From Halomonas sp. ML-15 (GTDB lineage: Bacteria; Pseudomonadota; Gammaproteobacteria; Pseudomonadales; Halomonadaceae), in the NCBI RefSeq assembly GCF_014779595.1, contig NZ_JACXZT010000019.1, positions 585,010 through 649,009 on the forward strand: DNA of 64,000 nucleotides. The letters are read 5' to 3'. Position numbers and translations under genes: made by a program. Position 1 is the first letter of the stretch. The number at the start of each line of letters is the position of its first letter. The notes beneath the pieces were generated by a model. That model worked only from the letters and a program-made list of their open reading frames with translations. It was not told the origin of the DNA and did no database searches. Shown here in pieces: positions 1 through 7,960 of the stretch.

Positions 1-140
1 CGATCGTCAGTGCGGTGGTTAGCGATGCTTCCCAACGCAGTGTCCAACAGACCATTGATATCAATATCAATGTCGGAAACATGCCAGCACTCCGATCCGC
101 TTCGCAACGCCAGGCAATTCTCAATTCGCTGGCCCGTTGA
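1..140 (+). CDS. 3' end of an unidentified gene (partial)
   Basis: Reading from base 3 gives an uninterrupted frame of 45 residues ending in TGA at 138-140; the start lies outside the window. The visible tail is polar and Ser/Gln/Ile-rich (it includes SVQQTIDININVGNMPAL) and ends in LNSLAR. It shows no motif that I recognise. A 13-bp inverted repeat follows the stop, and the next gene converges on it, which supports a real gene end. Because it lies beside an outer-membrane protein and biofilm-type regulators, it could be a secreted or surface component, but that is inference only. A competing frame from base 10 (71 codons) has no ribosome-binding site and runs through the hairpin, so I prefer this one. 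Confidence 0.5.
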   Translation, partial: IVSAVVSDASQRSVQQTIDININVGNMPALRSASQRQAILNSLAR

Positions 141-146
141 GGCTAG

Positions 147-182
147 CGAGAGGTTGGCGTTAGCAGCATCGCCAACCTCTCG
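147..182. terminator. Inverted repeat between convergent genes, probable bidirectional terminator
   Basis: Arms CGAGAGGTTGGCG (147-159) and CGCCAACCTCTCG (170-182) pair perfectly around a 10-nt loop. It lies between the stop of the left partial gene (140) and the stop of the minus-strand outer-membrane gene (193). There is no long T-run on either side, so termination may be weak or assisted by other factors. Confidence 0.6.
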
Positions 183-192
183 TATTCAGCGA

Positions 193-1266
193 TCAATACA
201 TGCCCATGCCGAACGGAATACGTAACGTAATCACGGTGTCCGGTGCGTCATCGGTAACCCCGAGTTCGAGTCCCAAGTTGACGGACATCTCGGGTTTTAT
301 CTGATATGACCAGCCGAGCAGTAGTGACCCAACATTAAGACTACGTGAGCTTTGAGTCGTAGAGTTTCCATTAGCACCGATGAATTGTGTCTTGGTATTA
401 TCGATAAAGTCATGTTTATATCCCATGCTGAATGAAGCACGTTCGTTGATAGCATAGCCCATACCAAAACTAATTCTAATAGCATCTCCGGGATCCACGT
501 CGCCGATAGTAATATCGTCGTTGATGCGCTTGTTTATACTGTCTTTCATATTATAAAGATAACCGATGTTGGCAAAAAATACGGCAGGGTCTGATGGATA
601 AAGAGCCGTGACGCTAGGCTCTATAGAGTGAAAACCCGAGCCTGTAGCCAACTCCCGTTCAATGCCTCCATCATCACGGCGGATATCGAAGGGGCCATCG
701 CCTGTAGTGGTCTTGTAGCGAAGGTTGGCAATAAAGTATGGCCAATTGTTCTGTCCGCGGTTTATCTGGTAGCGGGCGGCTAGTTCAATATCCCCGAGAC
801 CGTTGCCTGATAAATCTCTGTCAATGTCGAACTGGCCGGCGTCGCTCCCATCTACTGTAGGAACGGTGGCAAATAGGGTATCACTGCGATAAACATATGG
901 CACTTTGGCTTCCAACTCCAGGCGGTCGCTAACACCCAGTCGACCGGTGACCGCGGCAGTCCAGGTATCGCGATTGGCCTCCTCGGCACTGAACACGCCG
1001 ATTAGCAGTGTGCTGAGAATCTCGATTCCCTGAAAGGTCAGGCGATTGACGCCCGCATGAGAATACTGCAGCGATGGTTCTATGATCAGCTGTCCGCGCG
1101 GCGTGAGCACTCCGCCGAATTCTGTGATCGCCTGCACATCAGGCTGGTTGATTGTTTCGGGTGGTGCCTGCCCAACTGGCTCTTGCTGAGCGTAGACGAG
1201 CTGGGAGGCAAACAGTGAGACTGCCAGCGGCATTGGGGCGATGATTTTTGATATTTTAGTGTTCAC
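193..1266 (-). CDS. Outer-membrane beta-barrel protein, MetA-pathway/phenol-transporter-like family
   Basis: 357 residues from a GTG start at 1266, preceded by a purine-rich AAGGGGAA. The first 26 residues form a signal peptide (hydrophobic stretch PLAVSLFASQLVYA, probable cleavage VYA|QQ). The rest has alternating short beta segments, many Gly/Tyr/Asn turns and a terminal aromatic (IPFGMGMY), as expected for an outer-membrane barrel. The family (putative MetA pathway of phenol degradation, Phenol_MetA_deg) is named for aromatic-compound gene clusters, but most members have no proven substrate. The gene starts 42 bp after the stop of the upstream enhancer-binding regulator on the same strand, so it may be the output gene of that module. 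An amyloid or matrix export porin analogous to FapF is a speculative alternative. Confidence 0.7.
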   Translation of the reverse strand: MNTKISKIIAPMPLAVSLFASQLVYAQQEPVGQAPPETINQPDVQAITEFGGVLTPRGQLIIEPSLQYSHAGVNRLTFQGIEILSTLLIGVFSAEEANRDTWTAAVTGRLGVSDRLELEAKVPYVYRSDTLFATVPTVDGSDAGQFDIDRDLSGNGLGDIELAARYQINRGQNNWPYFIANLRYKTTTGDGPFDIRRDDGGIERELATGSGFHSIEPSVTALYPSDPAVFFANIGYLYNMKDSINKRINDDITIGDVDPGDAIRISFGMGYAINERASFSMGYKHDFIDNTKTQFIGANGNSTTQSSRSLNVGSLLLGWSYQIKPEMSVNLGLELGVTDDAPDTVITLRIPFGMGMY

Positions 1267-1308
1267 TTTTATTTTCCCCTTATGACATGAGTTTAAATTT
1301 TTATCACT

Positions 1309-2673
1309 TTAATGGCTGTATTTTACGCCTTCGTAGTTAAGCATATTATATTTCTTGGCTAGTCGATAGAATGTGACTCTTGAGATGCCCATCTCCTTTG
1401 CAGATTGGGCTATGTTGTGCGCATTTTTGATGAGAACGTTTTTAATCAAACGACGCTCTGCCGCGCATTTTATTTCATTTAATGAAGGAGGGGTGTGCTT
1501 TTTATGGTTGTTTTTTATATTGATGTCCTCAGGCATTATTCTTTTGCTATTGGAGAGTGCAGCAGCACTCTTTATCTTGTTAAGCATTTCACGAATATTG
1601 CCTGGCCAATGGTAATATCTCATCAAGTTGATAGTGTCTGGATGAAAGCCTTTTACTTGAGTCGGATAGCGAGATGCAACATCATCAAGTATCTGGTTGG
1701 CTAGTACTTCAATATCCGCCTTACGTTCCCTGAGTGGTGGTAAATTAATGACGATAGTGTTTAGTCGATGAAAAAGGTCGAGTCTAAAATAGCCATTATT
1801 AACAGCCTGTATAAGATCGACATGGGTAGCTGACACGACTCGTACATCGACGGATATCTCATGACTACTGCTGAGACGCTGGATGCTCCGTGACTCCAGG
1901 AAACGCAGTAAGTTGGCTTGAAGAGGAGTATTCAGGTCTCCTATTTCGTCTAGAAATAATGTGCCGCCGGAGGCAGCCTCAATGTGACCAACTTGGTGCT
2001 TACTGGCTCCGGTAAACGCTCCTTTTTCATAGCCAAATAGTTCGGATTGAATCAGCTCATCGGATAATGCACCGCAATTCAAGGCAATGAATGGCCCCGA
2101 TGCTCGAATTGATAAGTCATGTATGGCTCGTGCGACCAACTCCTTGCCAGTTCCGGATTCGCCTAGAATCATGACAGGGGCCTTACTATCACCGATTCGG
2201 TGTAGTAGGCGAAATATTTTTTTTACCTTGGGTACATAACTCTTGAGGATGATTCCATCAACATTGATGGAGTGAATATCGCGGATCCTATTCTTAAGCG
2301 CCACTTGATGACAGGCACTATCGAGTAAATAACCAAGAGTAGCGTCGTCAATAGGTAGTGAAAAAACACAATGCATCAAACAAGCGAGTTCATTTAAGAA
2401 TGGGTTTGATCGATTCTTAGCTGGCACAATCCCTAGCCATACTATATTACTGCTACATAAGAAGTTTTCGATATCTTTCCGTGGTAATGATAGTAACTCA
2501 TGTATTGCGATGATGCCGATTCCATCATGAGGATTCACCCACATATCAGCATCAGCGGTATTGATAGTATCATAGCAACTTGTCTCCCCTCCTAGTGATG
2601 CAATGCTGTCAACGAGTAAAGCTTGTTGTGCCAGATTCCGGCTGATCACCACTACGCACTTGCAGAGCGACAT
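1309..2673 (-). CDS. VpsR-like sigma54-type enhancer-binding regulator, receiver domain degenerate
   Basis: 454 residues from ATG 2673. An in-frame ATG at 2691 exists, but 2673 has AAGGAG placed 6 nt upstream and is preferred. Residues 1-125 form a receiver-like domain. The AAA+ domain shows Walker A GESGTGKE (171-178), GAFTGA (218-223) and Walker B GGTLFLDE (236-243). A Fis-type helix-turn-helix ends the protein (AKEMGISRVTFYRLAKKY). At the end of receiver strand beta3, where the phospho-acceptor Asp should sit, the sequence reads GIGIIAIHE, so phosphorylation is unlikely. The intact GAFTGA predicts contact with sigma54 RNA polymerase. It is followed by the outer-membrane protein gene and preceded by a related regulator. 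Codon use is clearly A/T-richer than in the genes after 5.4 kb. Orthology to VpsR is inferred from architecture, not established. Confidence 0.8.
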   Translation of the reverse strand: MSLCKCVVVISRNLAQQALLVDSIASLGGETSCYDTINTADADMWVNPHDGIGIIAIHELLSLPRKDIENFLCSSNIVWLGIVPAKNRSNPFLNELACLMHCVFSLPIDDATLGYLLDSACHQVALKNRIRDIHSINVDGIILKSYVPKVKKIFRLLHRIGDSKAPVMILGESGTGKELVARAIHDLSIRASGPFIALNCGALSDELIQSELFGYEKGAFTGASKHQVGHIEAASGGTLFLDEIGDLNTPLQANLLRFLESRSIQRLSSSHEISVDVRVVSATHVDLIQAVNNGYFRLDLFHRLNTIVINLPPLRERKADIEVLANQILDDVASRYPTQVKGFHPDTINLMRYYHWPGNIREMLNKIKSAAALSNSKRIMPEDINIKNNHKKHTPPSLNEIKCAAERRLIKNVLIKNAHNIAQSAKEMGISRVTFYRLAKKYNMLNYEGVKYSH

Positions 2674-2968
2674 CTGATACTCCTTGGTCATCTACCTTGG
2701 TGTGAAGCGGTGCTCTACTACTAACGCTCAGGTCTCTGTTAGACTGGTTGCCCCGTTTAGTTTTGTAAAGTTTTGTTCTTCTATGATTGTTGTGATTTTT
2801 CTATATATAATTGTCTAGTGTACGGAATCATAATTTTGATCTGTAAGGACATATTGATAATTTATCAAGAACACTGATGTTTCAGCATGAGGATAGTAAC
2901 ATCAGCGCACAATCACAGATTAGGCAGGTCAGCCATTGGAGCTAATGTGGCTGTTATGGCATGTAACA
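2674..2968 (-). promoter_or_regulatory. A+T-rich intergenic region with two dyads upstream of the second regulator
   Basis: 295 bp between two same-strand regulator genes, strikingly A+T-rich. It contains a 15-bp palindrome TTGATAA-T-TTATCAA at 2854-2868 and an inverted repeat CTGATGTT (2874-2881) / AACATCAG (2898-2905). These lie more than 180 bp upstream of the regulator start, where enhancer-type sites would be expected. No convincing GG-N10-GC sigma54 promoter was found by eye. Confidence 0.4.
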
Positions 2969-4321
2969 TTAGAATGGCCTGAATTTATGCTTTTCCAGAA
3001 GGCGATAGAGTGTGACCCGCGAAATATTAAGCTCGTTAGCAACGCGGCTAAGGTCGTTGGAGTGATTAACTAGTGAATCACGCAGTGCCTGGTATTCTGC
3101 GTGATTTCTTACCTGCTCTAGTGATGTGATATGACGTTCGTGGTGGCGCTGATCAAGCCCTAAATCAGCAGGTGTCAATAGTGGAGACTCACTATGTAGC
3201 ATACCCCTATGTATGCGGTTCATTAGTTCGCGTATATTACCAGGCCATTCGTGGAACTGCATAACATCAAGTGCTTCTTGACTAATTCCTTTTAGTCTGC
3301 AGGACGATTCGTTTTGAAACTTATGGTAAAAGAAATGAGCTAGCATTTCTATATCTTCTTTTCTCTCTCTAAGTGGTGGGAGATTGATTTCCAAAACGTT
3401 AAGTCGGTGGTAGAGATCTTCACGAAATACGCCTTTCTCGACTGCTTTGAGGAGATCTACATTAGTGGCAGCAACCACTCTCACGTCAACGTGAAGTTCT
3501 TTTCTACCGCCTACACGCATTATTCTCCCACTCTCCAGGAATCGCAGCAGGTTAACCTGCAGTGGGAGAGGGAAGTCACCAATTTCATCAAGGAACAACG
3601 TACCGCCTGATGCTGTTTCTATGTGTCCCTTGCGTTGTTGATAAGCCCCGGTAAAGGCCCCTTTTTCATAGCCATAGAGTTCTGACTGTATGAGACTTTC
3701 GGGCAGTGCCCCACAGTTTACTACCACAAACGGAGCATTAGCCCGCGTTGATGCTTGATGAATGGCATGTGCGGTAAGTTCTTTTCCAGTGCCGGATTCA
3801 CCGTTAATCAGTACGGGAGCATCGATATTAGAGAACCGGCTTACTCTATCGGAAAGTTCGTCAATAGTTTTATATGTGCCGACCATCTTTAGCGACGTAC
3901 TGTCCTCCAATACATTTGACTCATCAGGTTGTTGGCATGCGTAGATTTCCTGAATCTTGCTAAGTAGAGTATGCACTCGATTGGCACTGCATGGCAGTAT
4001 TTGATGGTAGTGGCACAGCCGATCAAGCATACTGCTAATAATAGGGTCAGTGGTGATGTCTTCGCTGTCCAGCAGGGCCAGCCATAGTACCTCACTGGAA
4101 TATAGCGTATATCGCAACTGCATCAGCCTGCTTTTATTTAAAACTGTTCCTCGATCAATAAATACCAAACCGATGGGCACTTGCATTTTTACATTTATCG
4201 GAGTGTCTGGTGTTTCTTGCAAGCGGAATATCTTCCACTTATGTTTGTTTTTAAGTTTCTTTGTTATTTCATGACAATGGATGCTCTCTCCTAGCAGTGC
4301 TAGCACTCTATCATCCATCAT
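2969..4321 (-). CDS. VpsR-like sigma54-type enhancer-binding regulator, phospho-acceptor-like Asp retained
   Basis: 450 residues. It has the same architecture as its neighbour: a receiver-like N-terminal domain (about 1-125), a linker, an AAA+ domain with Walker A GESGTGKE (174-181), GAFTGA (221-226) and Walker B TLFLDE (241-246), and a C-terminal Fis-type helix-turn-helix (VANELNISRVTLYRLLEKH). Unlike the paralogue, the end of the predicted beta3 strand reads GLVFIDRG, giving an Asp at residue 56 in the position used for phosphorylation in true receivers. The N-terminal acidic pocket is not obvious. It starts 28 bp after the stop of the VpsT/CsgD-like gene, so the two are probably co-transcribed. 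In Vibrio, VpsR works with VpsT and c-di-GMP on biofilm genes; a similar role here is inference. Confidence 0.8.
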   Translation of the reverse strand: MMDDRVLALLGESIHCHEITKKLKNKHKWKIFRLQETPDTPINVKMQVPIGLVFIDRGTVLNKSRLMQLRYTLYSSEVLWLALLDSEDITTDPIISSMLDRLCHYHQILPCSANRVHTLLSKIQEIYACQQPDESNVLEDSTSLKMVGTYKTIDELSDRVSRFSNIDAPVLINGESGTGKELTAHAIHQASTRANAPFVVVNCGALPESLIQSELYGYEKGAFTGAYQQRKGHIETASGGTLFLDEIGDFPLPLQVNLLRFLESGRIMRVGGRKELHVDVRVVAATNVDLLKAVEKGVFREDLYHRLNVLEINLPPLRERKEDIEMLAHFFYHKFQNESSCRLKGISQEALDVMQFHEWPGNIRELMNRIHRGMLHSESPLLTPADLGLDQRHHERHITSLEQVRNHAEYQALRDSLVNHSNDLSRVANELNISRVTLYRLLEKHKFRPF

Positions 4322-4349
4322 CGCCTCTTCCCCATGTGCCGATGATTAC

Positions 4350-5045
4350 TCAATGGTGGTTGCGTCTAACGTCACCTCGCTTGTTGCCTTGCAATGGAAC
4401 TCTGGGAGTAGCCATCAGGTTCTTTTTAGCCCAGTTCATGGCCTGTATCCTGTTATGAACTTTGATTTTCCTGAATATATTATAGATATGAGATTTGACG
4501 GTGTGCTCGCTGACGAATAGCTTCTCGGCTATTTCGAGATTGGAGTCACCTGATGCCAGTAGACTGATAATTTCCATCTCGCGTTGAGTCAGTCCGCAAG
4601 CCGGGCGGAAAATGCTTAACTGCTGATGGCGATAGAAATCGATCAGCCGAGTCATCAGTGAGCGCGACATCCAGAAGTCGCCCTCGATCAAAGCGCTAAT
4701 TCCTTTGCAGATCAGAGCAATCGAGTCATTTCGGTAAAAAACGCCATGGATATGCAGCATACGCATGATATCCATGGCATGATCTTCGTCTTGAAGGTTG
4801 AAGACAGACATTATCTTCGATGGACTCTCCATGCAGGATAAGTGCCATTCATGCATGTCACTCTCACTAGCATGATCGGCATCAATAAGCAGTACCGCGC
4901 GCTGATAGGCCAAGTCTTGATGGTGGGCCTCTGGTGGCAGTATACCGACACTGCAGCCCACTTCGTTCTTGATATAGTCGACGAACAGCTGTGACTGTGG
5001 GTTAGAGTCGGTGATCAGAAGCACCATCGTATGTTCTGGATCCAT
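4350..5045 (-). CDS. VpsT/CsgD-like LuxR-family regulator with c-di-GMP-binding motif
   Basis: 231 residues, with a good ribosome-binding site (GGAAGG) 6 nt before ATG 5045. Residues 1-120 form a receiver-like domain (MVLLITDSN; VLLIDAD). Residues 125-128 read WMSR, an exact match to the W[F/L/M][T/S]R motif by which VpsT binds cyclic di-GMP. Residues 150-210 are a LuxR-type helix-turn-helix (LTQREMEIISLLASG, then VSEHTVKSHIYNIFRKI). VpsT and CsgD switch on extracellular matrix genes (polysaccharide, curli, matrix proteins). Its position at the head of a regulator cluster, with an outer-membrane protein at the far end, suggests a c-di-GMP-controlled surface or biofilm programme. The targets are not shown by the sequence. 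Confidence 0.85.
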   Translation of the reverse strand: MDPEHTMVLLITDSNPQSQLFVDYIKNEVGCSVGILPPEAHHQDLAYQRAVLLIDADHASESDMHEWHLSCMESPSKIMSVFNLQDEDHAMDIMRMLHIHGVFYRNDSIALICKGISALIEGDFWMSRSLMTRLIDFYRHQQLSIFRPACGLTQREMEIISLLASGDSNLEIAEKLFVSEHTVKSHIYNIFRKIKVHNRIQAMNWAKKNLMATPRVPLQGNKRGDVRRNHH

Positions 5046-5419
5046 GATGCCTTCCCCTGAAAAAGTACTCCGTTACGCGGATACCCGATAATGCCGTGTT
5101 TGGTCTTTATAGTATGTATCACCATCTCAGTTTTGTAAATAATAGTAACCTGCGCAACTTTTTTGTTCGCATCTCCATCTGTTATCACTACTTGAGATAG
5201 TATTTAATTTATTTTAAATCAATGCTTTATATCAAGAGACATTATTTTTCTAGCATTGACCCGTTGAGGAAAACCACGTTGCCTTATGTTTTTTTGTGCT
5301 TTCCTTGATCTGGTCCATGAGGTGCTTATCATGCTCGTCAGCTGCATCTGGCTAGGCTATTTCACCTGACTATCGCCGCGGCGTAGAATGAGCCGCGCCT
5401 GTTCCACGAGGAGACCCGC
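5046..5419. promoter_or_regulatory. Divergent intergenic region between the LuxR regulator and rdgB
   Basis: 374 bp without a gene. The half next to the LuxR gene is A+T-rich (5140-5260) and holds an inverted repeat TCAATGC (5219-5225) / GCATTGA (5253-5259). G+C rises abruptly near 5340, which marks the right edge of the A+T-rich block. The minus-strand promoter for the regulator cluster must lie here, but no single candidate stands out. Confidence 0.4.
5361..5389 (+). promoter_or_regulatory. Sigma70 promoter candidate for rdgB-hemW
   Basis: TTCACC (5361-5366), a 17-bp spacer, then TAGAAT (5384-5389), 31 bp before the rdgB ATG. The ribosome-binding site GAGGAG follows at 5408-5413. Spacing and hexamers fit a vegetative promoter well. 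Confidence 0.55.
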
Positions 5420-6022
5420 ATGTCGCAAGCGTCCATCATAGTCCTGGCCAGTGGAAATACTGGAAAAATCAACGAATTCAACCAGTTGTTAATGCCCCTG
5501 GGGTATGAGGTCAAGCCGCAGGCAGCGTATGGTGTCGTCGACGTCGAGGAGACAGGACTGACGTTTGTCGAGAATGCGCTGCTCAAGGCACGCGAGGCGA
5601 GTCGCGTCAGCGGCTTGCCTGCACTGGCCGATGATTCAGGACTCGACGTGGATGTGCTGAACGGGGCGCCGGGTATCTATTCGGCGCGCTATGCCGGTGA
5701 ACCCAAGAGCGACGACGCCAATAACCGTAAGTTGCTGGAACAGTTACTAGAGGTCCCGGAAGGTGAGCGTACGGCGCGCTACTGGTGTGTGCTGGTCTAT
5801 CTTCGCCATGCCGACGATCCGGTACCACTGATTGTTCAGCAGCACTGGGAGGGTGAAATACTGGCGCATCCGCGCGGTGAAGGTGGCTTTGGCTACGACC
5901 CGCTATTCTGGGTGCCTGAGGTGGGCATGAGTGTCGCTGAGCTTTCCGCGGATGAAAAGAACCGCTTGAGTCATCGGGGCCTGGCCATGCAGGCGCTGCT
6001 TGCTCAGCTGTCGAGTCATTGA
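5420..6022 (+). CDS. rdgB: XTP/dITP diphosphatase (RdgB/HAM1 family)
   Basis: 200 residues, the usual length for the family. It hydrolyses non-canonical purine triphosphates (dITP, XTP) to monophosphate and pyrophosphate, keeping deaminated bases out of DNA and RNA. It shows the substrate-binding SGNTGK loop (11-16), the ADDSGL metal-site motif (70-75), NGAPGIYSARYAG (81-93) and GEGGFGYDPLF (153-163), all diagnostic. GAGGAG lies 6 nt upstream of the ATG. Its TGA overlaps the hemW ATG by one base (TGATG), which indicates translational coupling; rdgB-hemW is a common gammaproteobacterial pair. Confidence 0.95.
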   Translation: MSQASIIVLASGNTGKINEFNQLLMPLGYEVKPQAAYGVVDVEETGLTFVENALLKAREASRVSGLPALADDSGLDVDVLNGAPGIYSARYAGEPKSDDANNRKLLEQLLEVPEGERTARYWCVLVYLRHADDPVPLIVQQHWEGEILAHPRGEGGFGYDPLFWVPEVGMSVAELSADEKNRLSHRGLAMQALLAQLSSH

Positions 6023-7185
6023 TGTCGCTTCCACCGCTTTCTCTCTACGTGCATGTGCCCTGGTGCGTGCGCAAATGCCCCTACTGTGACTTCAACTCTC
6101 ATGGGGTGGGGCATGGCGCCGATTTGCCTGAGCAGGCGTATCTGGCCGCTCTACTTGAGGATCTCGAAGATGAGTTGCCCCACGTCGCTGGGCGTGAGCT
6201 TGTCAGCATATTTATTGGCGGAGGAACGCCGAGCCTGATGTCGTCGCGCTTCTATCGTGACTTCTTCTCAGTGCTGCGGACGCGACTCGACCTTGCAGAG
6301 GATTGTGAAATTACTCTCGAGGCCAATCCTGGTACCTTCGAGCAGGCGCGCTTTGCCGGTTATCGTGAGGCGGGAATCAATCGTTTGTCGCTTGGTGTTC
6401 AGAGTTTTCAGTCTGCACAGTTGTCGGCACTGGGGCGTATCCATGATGGCGACGAGGCGTACCATGCCGTCCGTAATGCCCGGGAGGCGGGTTTCGATAA
6501 CCTCAATATCGACTTGATGCACGGTCTGCCGGGACAGGATACCGAAGGTGCTCTGGCGGATCTGGACACGGCGTTGTCACTGCTACCCAGCCACCTCTCC
6601 TGGTATCAGCTGACGCTGGAGCCGAATACCGAATTCTACTCTCATCCGCCGCGGCTGCCCGAGGAAGAGCAGTTGTGGGATATCCAGGACGCTGGCCATG
6701 CTCGGCTTGCTGCAGCAGGTCTTGACCAGTATGAGATATCGGCCTATGCCCGGCCGGGGCAGCGTTCCCGTCACAACCTCAATTACTGGCGTTTTGGCGA
6801 CTATCTCGGGATCGGTGCGGGTGCCCATGGCAAGCTTAGTCGGGTAGATGATGACGGTGGCTGGATGATCCAGCGGCGCTGGAAGTCTCGTCAGCCAGAG
6901 GCCTATCTCCGTAGGCGTCGAGATCCTCGCGGCTTTGTTGCTGGACAGCGCACCTTGACGGCAGAAGAGTTGCCGCTGGAGTTCGCCATGAATGCGCTTC
7001 GACTGACACAGGGTGTGCCGTTGACGCTATGGGAGGCGCGGTCTGGTCAAGCCTCTGCAGTGCTGCTGTCCCGACTTGACGCAGCGCGGAAAAAAGGACT
7101 TCTTGTGGAAGATGCCGATCAGCTGCAAGCTTCGGCTCAGGGTCTATTATTCTTGAATGAACTGCTGGGCTCAATTGAGATCTGA
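6022..7185 (+). CDS. hemW: Radical SAM heme chaperone HemW
   Basis: 387 residues from ATG 6022; a TTG one codon earlier is less likely. The radical-SAM signature CVRKCPYC gives Cys15, Cys19 and Cys22 (CxxxCxxC) for the 4Fe-4S cluster. GGGTP (66-70) is the SAM-binding motif and ANPGTF belongs to the same core. The protein has no extra N-terminal cysteine of the kind that marks true HemN coproporphyrinogen oxidases, so HemW, a heme-binding and delivery protein, is the better call. Many database entries call such proteins oxygen-independent coproporphyrinogen oxidase-like. It is translationally coupled to rdgB. Confidence 0.92.
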   Translation: MSLPPLSLYVHVPWCVRKCPYCDFNSHGVGHGADLPEQAYLAALLEDLEDELPHVAGRELVSIFIGGGTPSLMSSRFYRDFFSVLRTRLDLAEDCEITLEANPGTFEQARFAGYREAGINRLSLGVQSFQSAQLSALGRIHDGDEAYHAVRNAREAGFDNLNIDLMHGLPGQDTEGALADLDTALSLLPSHLSWYQLTLEPNTEFYSHPPRLPEEEQLWDIQDAGHARLAAAGLDQYEISAYARPGQRSRHNLNYWRFGDYLGIGAGAHGKLSRVDDDGGWMIQRRWKSRQPEAYLRRRRDPRGFVAGQRTLTAEELPLEFAMNALRLTQGVPLTLWEARSGQASAVLLSRLDAARKKGLLVEDADQLQASAQGLLFLNELLGSIEI

Positions 7186-7225
7186 TCAGCGGTTCTTACC
7201 TCGACGTTCAAGGAGTTACTACGCC

Positions 7226-7900
7226 ATGCGCAAGACACTTCGTCTGGCCACATCTCTGGCTGCTGCCCTGTTGGTGGTAGGCTGTGCGACCAACGATCCC
7301 TACGGAGGGCAGACCCAGCGAAGCAGCACCGTGACCGGCGCCGGCGTCGGCGCTGCGGTGGGGGCTGCTGCAGGTGCGCTCAGCGGCAGTGGTAGCACTA
7401 GCCGCCGCGACCGGGCGCTGATCGGCGCCGCAGTGGGCGCTGCCGCCGGCGGCGGTATCGGCGCCTATATGGATCGTCAGGAGGCCCAGCTGCGGGAGAG
7501 TATGCGCGGCACCGGCATTGAGGTCGATCGCCAGGGCGACGATATCGTGCTCAATATGCCAAGCAGTGTGACGTTCGGGTTCGACTCCAGCGAGCTGACC
7601 AGCTCGGCACGCACGGCCCTGAACGATGTCTCCGATGTGCTGCGCGAGTATCCGGAAACCCGAATCAACATTTCCGGCCACACCGATAGCACCGGCTCCG
7701 CCGACTATAACCAGCGTCTCTCCGAGCGGCGCGCGGAGTCAGTGGGTAACTACCTTGGCCAAAGCGGCGTTGATCGCTCGCGACTCAGCATGCGCGGGTA
7801 CGGCCTGACTCAGCCGGTGGCCAGTAATGACAGCGAGTCGGGACGGGCGCAGAATCGCCGGGTGGAAATCACCCTGACGCCGATGCAGCAGCAGATGTAA
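7226..7900 (+). CDS. OmpA-family lipoprotein with glycine-zipper segment
   Basis: 224 residues from ATG 7226, which has AAGGAG at 7210-7215; longer readings from 7157 lack a site and would bury the signal peptide. The lipobox LVVGC places the lipidated Cys at residue 20. Residues 39-80 are a Gly/Ala-rich glycine zipper (GVGAAVGAAAGA, IGAAVGAAAGGGIGA). Residues 113-220 are an OmpA/Pal-type peptidoglycan-binding domain (ISGHTDSTGSADYNQRLS, then NRRVEI). It resembles YiaD, an outer-membrane lipoprotein thought to tether envelope and murein. It is monocistronic: a strong terminator follows its stop. Confidence 0.9.
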   Translation: MRKTLRLATSLAAALLVVGCATNDPYGGQTQRSSTVTGAGVGAAVGAAAGALSGSGSTSRRDRALIGAAVGAAAGGGIGAYMDRQEAQLRESMRGTGIEVDRQGDDIVLNMPSSVTFGFDSSELTSSARTALNDVSDVLREYPETRINISGHTDSTGSADYNQRLSERRAESVGNYLGQSGVDRSRLSMRGYGLTQPVASNDSESGRAQNRRVEITLTPMQQQM

Positions 7901-7918
7901 TTCCGCATCGTTCTTACC

Positions 7919-7948
7919 AGCCCGTGGGCGCTCGCCTGCGGGCTTTTT
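7919..7948 (+). terminator. Rho-independent terminator after the OmpA-family lipoprotein gene
   Basis: AGCCCG (7919-7924) pairs with CGGGCT (7939-7944), with an inner GGCG/CGCC stem, followed immediately by a T-run (7944-7948). Confidence 0.8.
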
Positions 7949-7960
7949 CATGGGTGATTC

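Noticed and set aside
10..225. 71-codon plus-strand frame at the left edge
   Set aside because: It has no ribosome-binding site and reads through the 147-182 hairpin; the frame ending at 140 fits better as the tail of a real gene.
2919..2950. Possible sigma54 promoter TGGCTGACCTGCC on the minus strand
   Set aside because: The GG-to-GC spacing is three bases too short for a sigma54 promoter.
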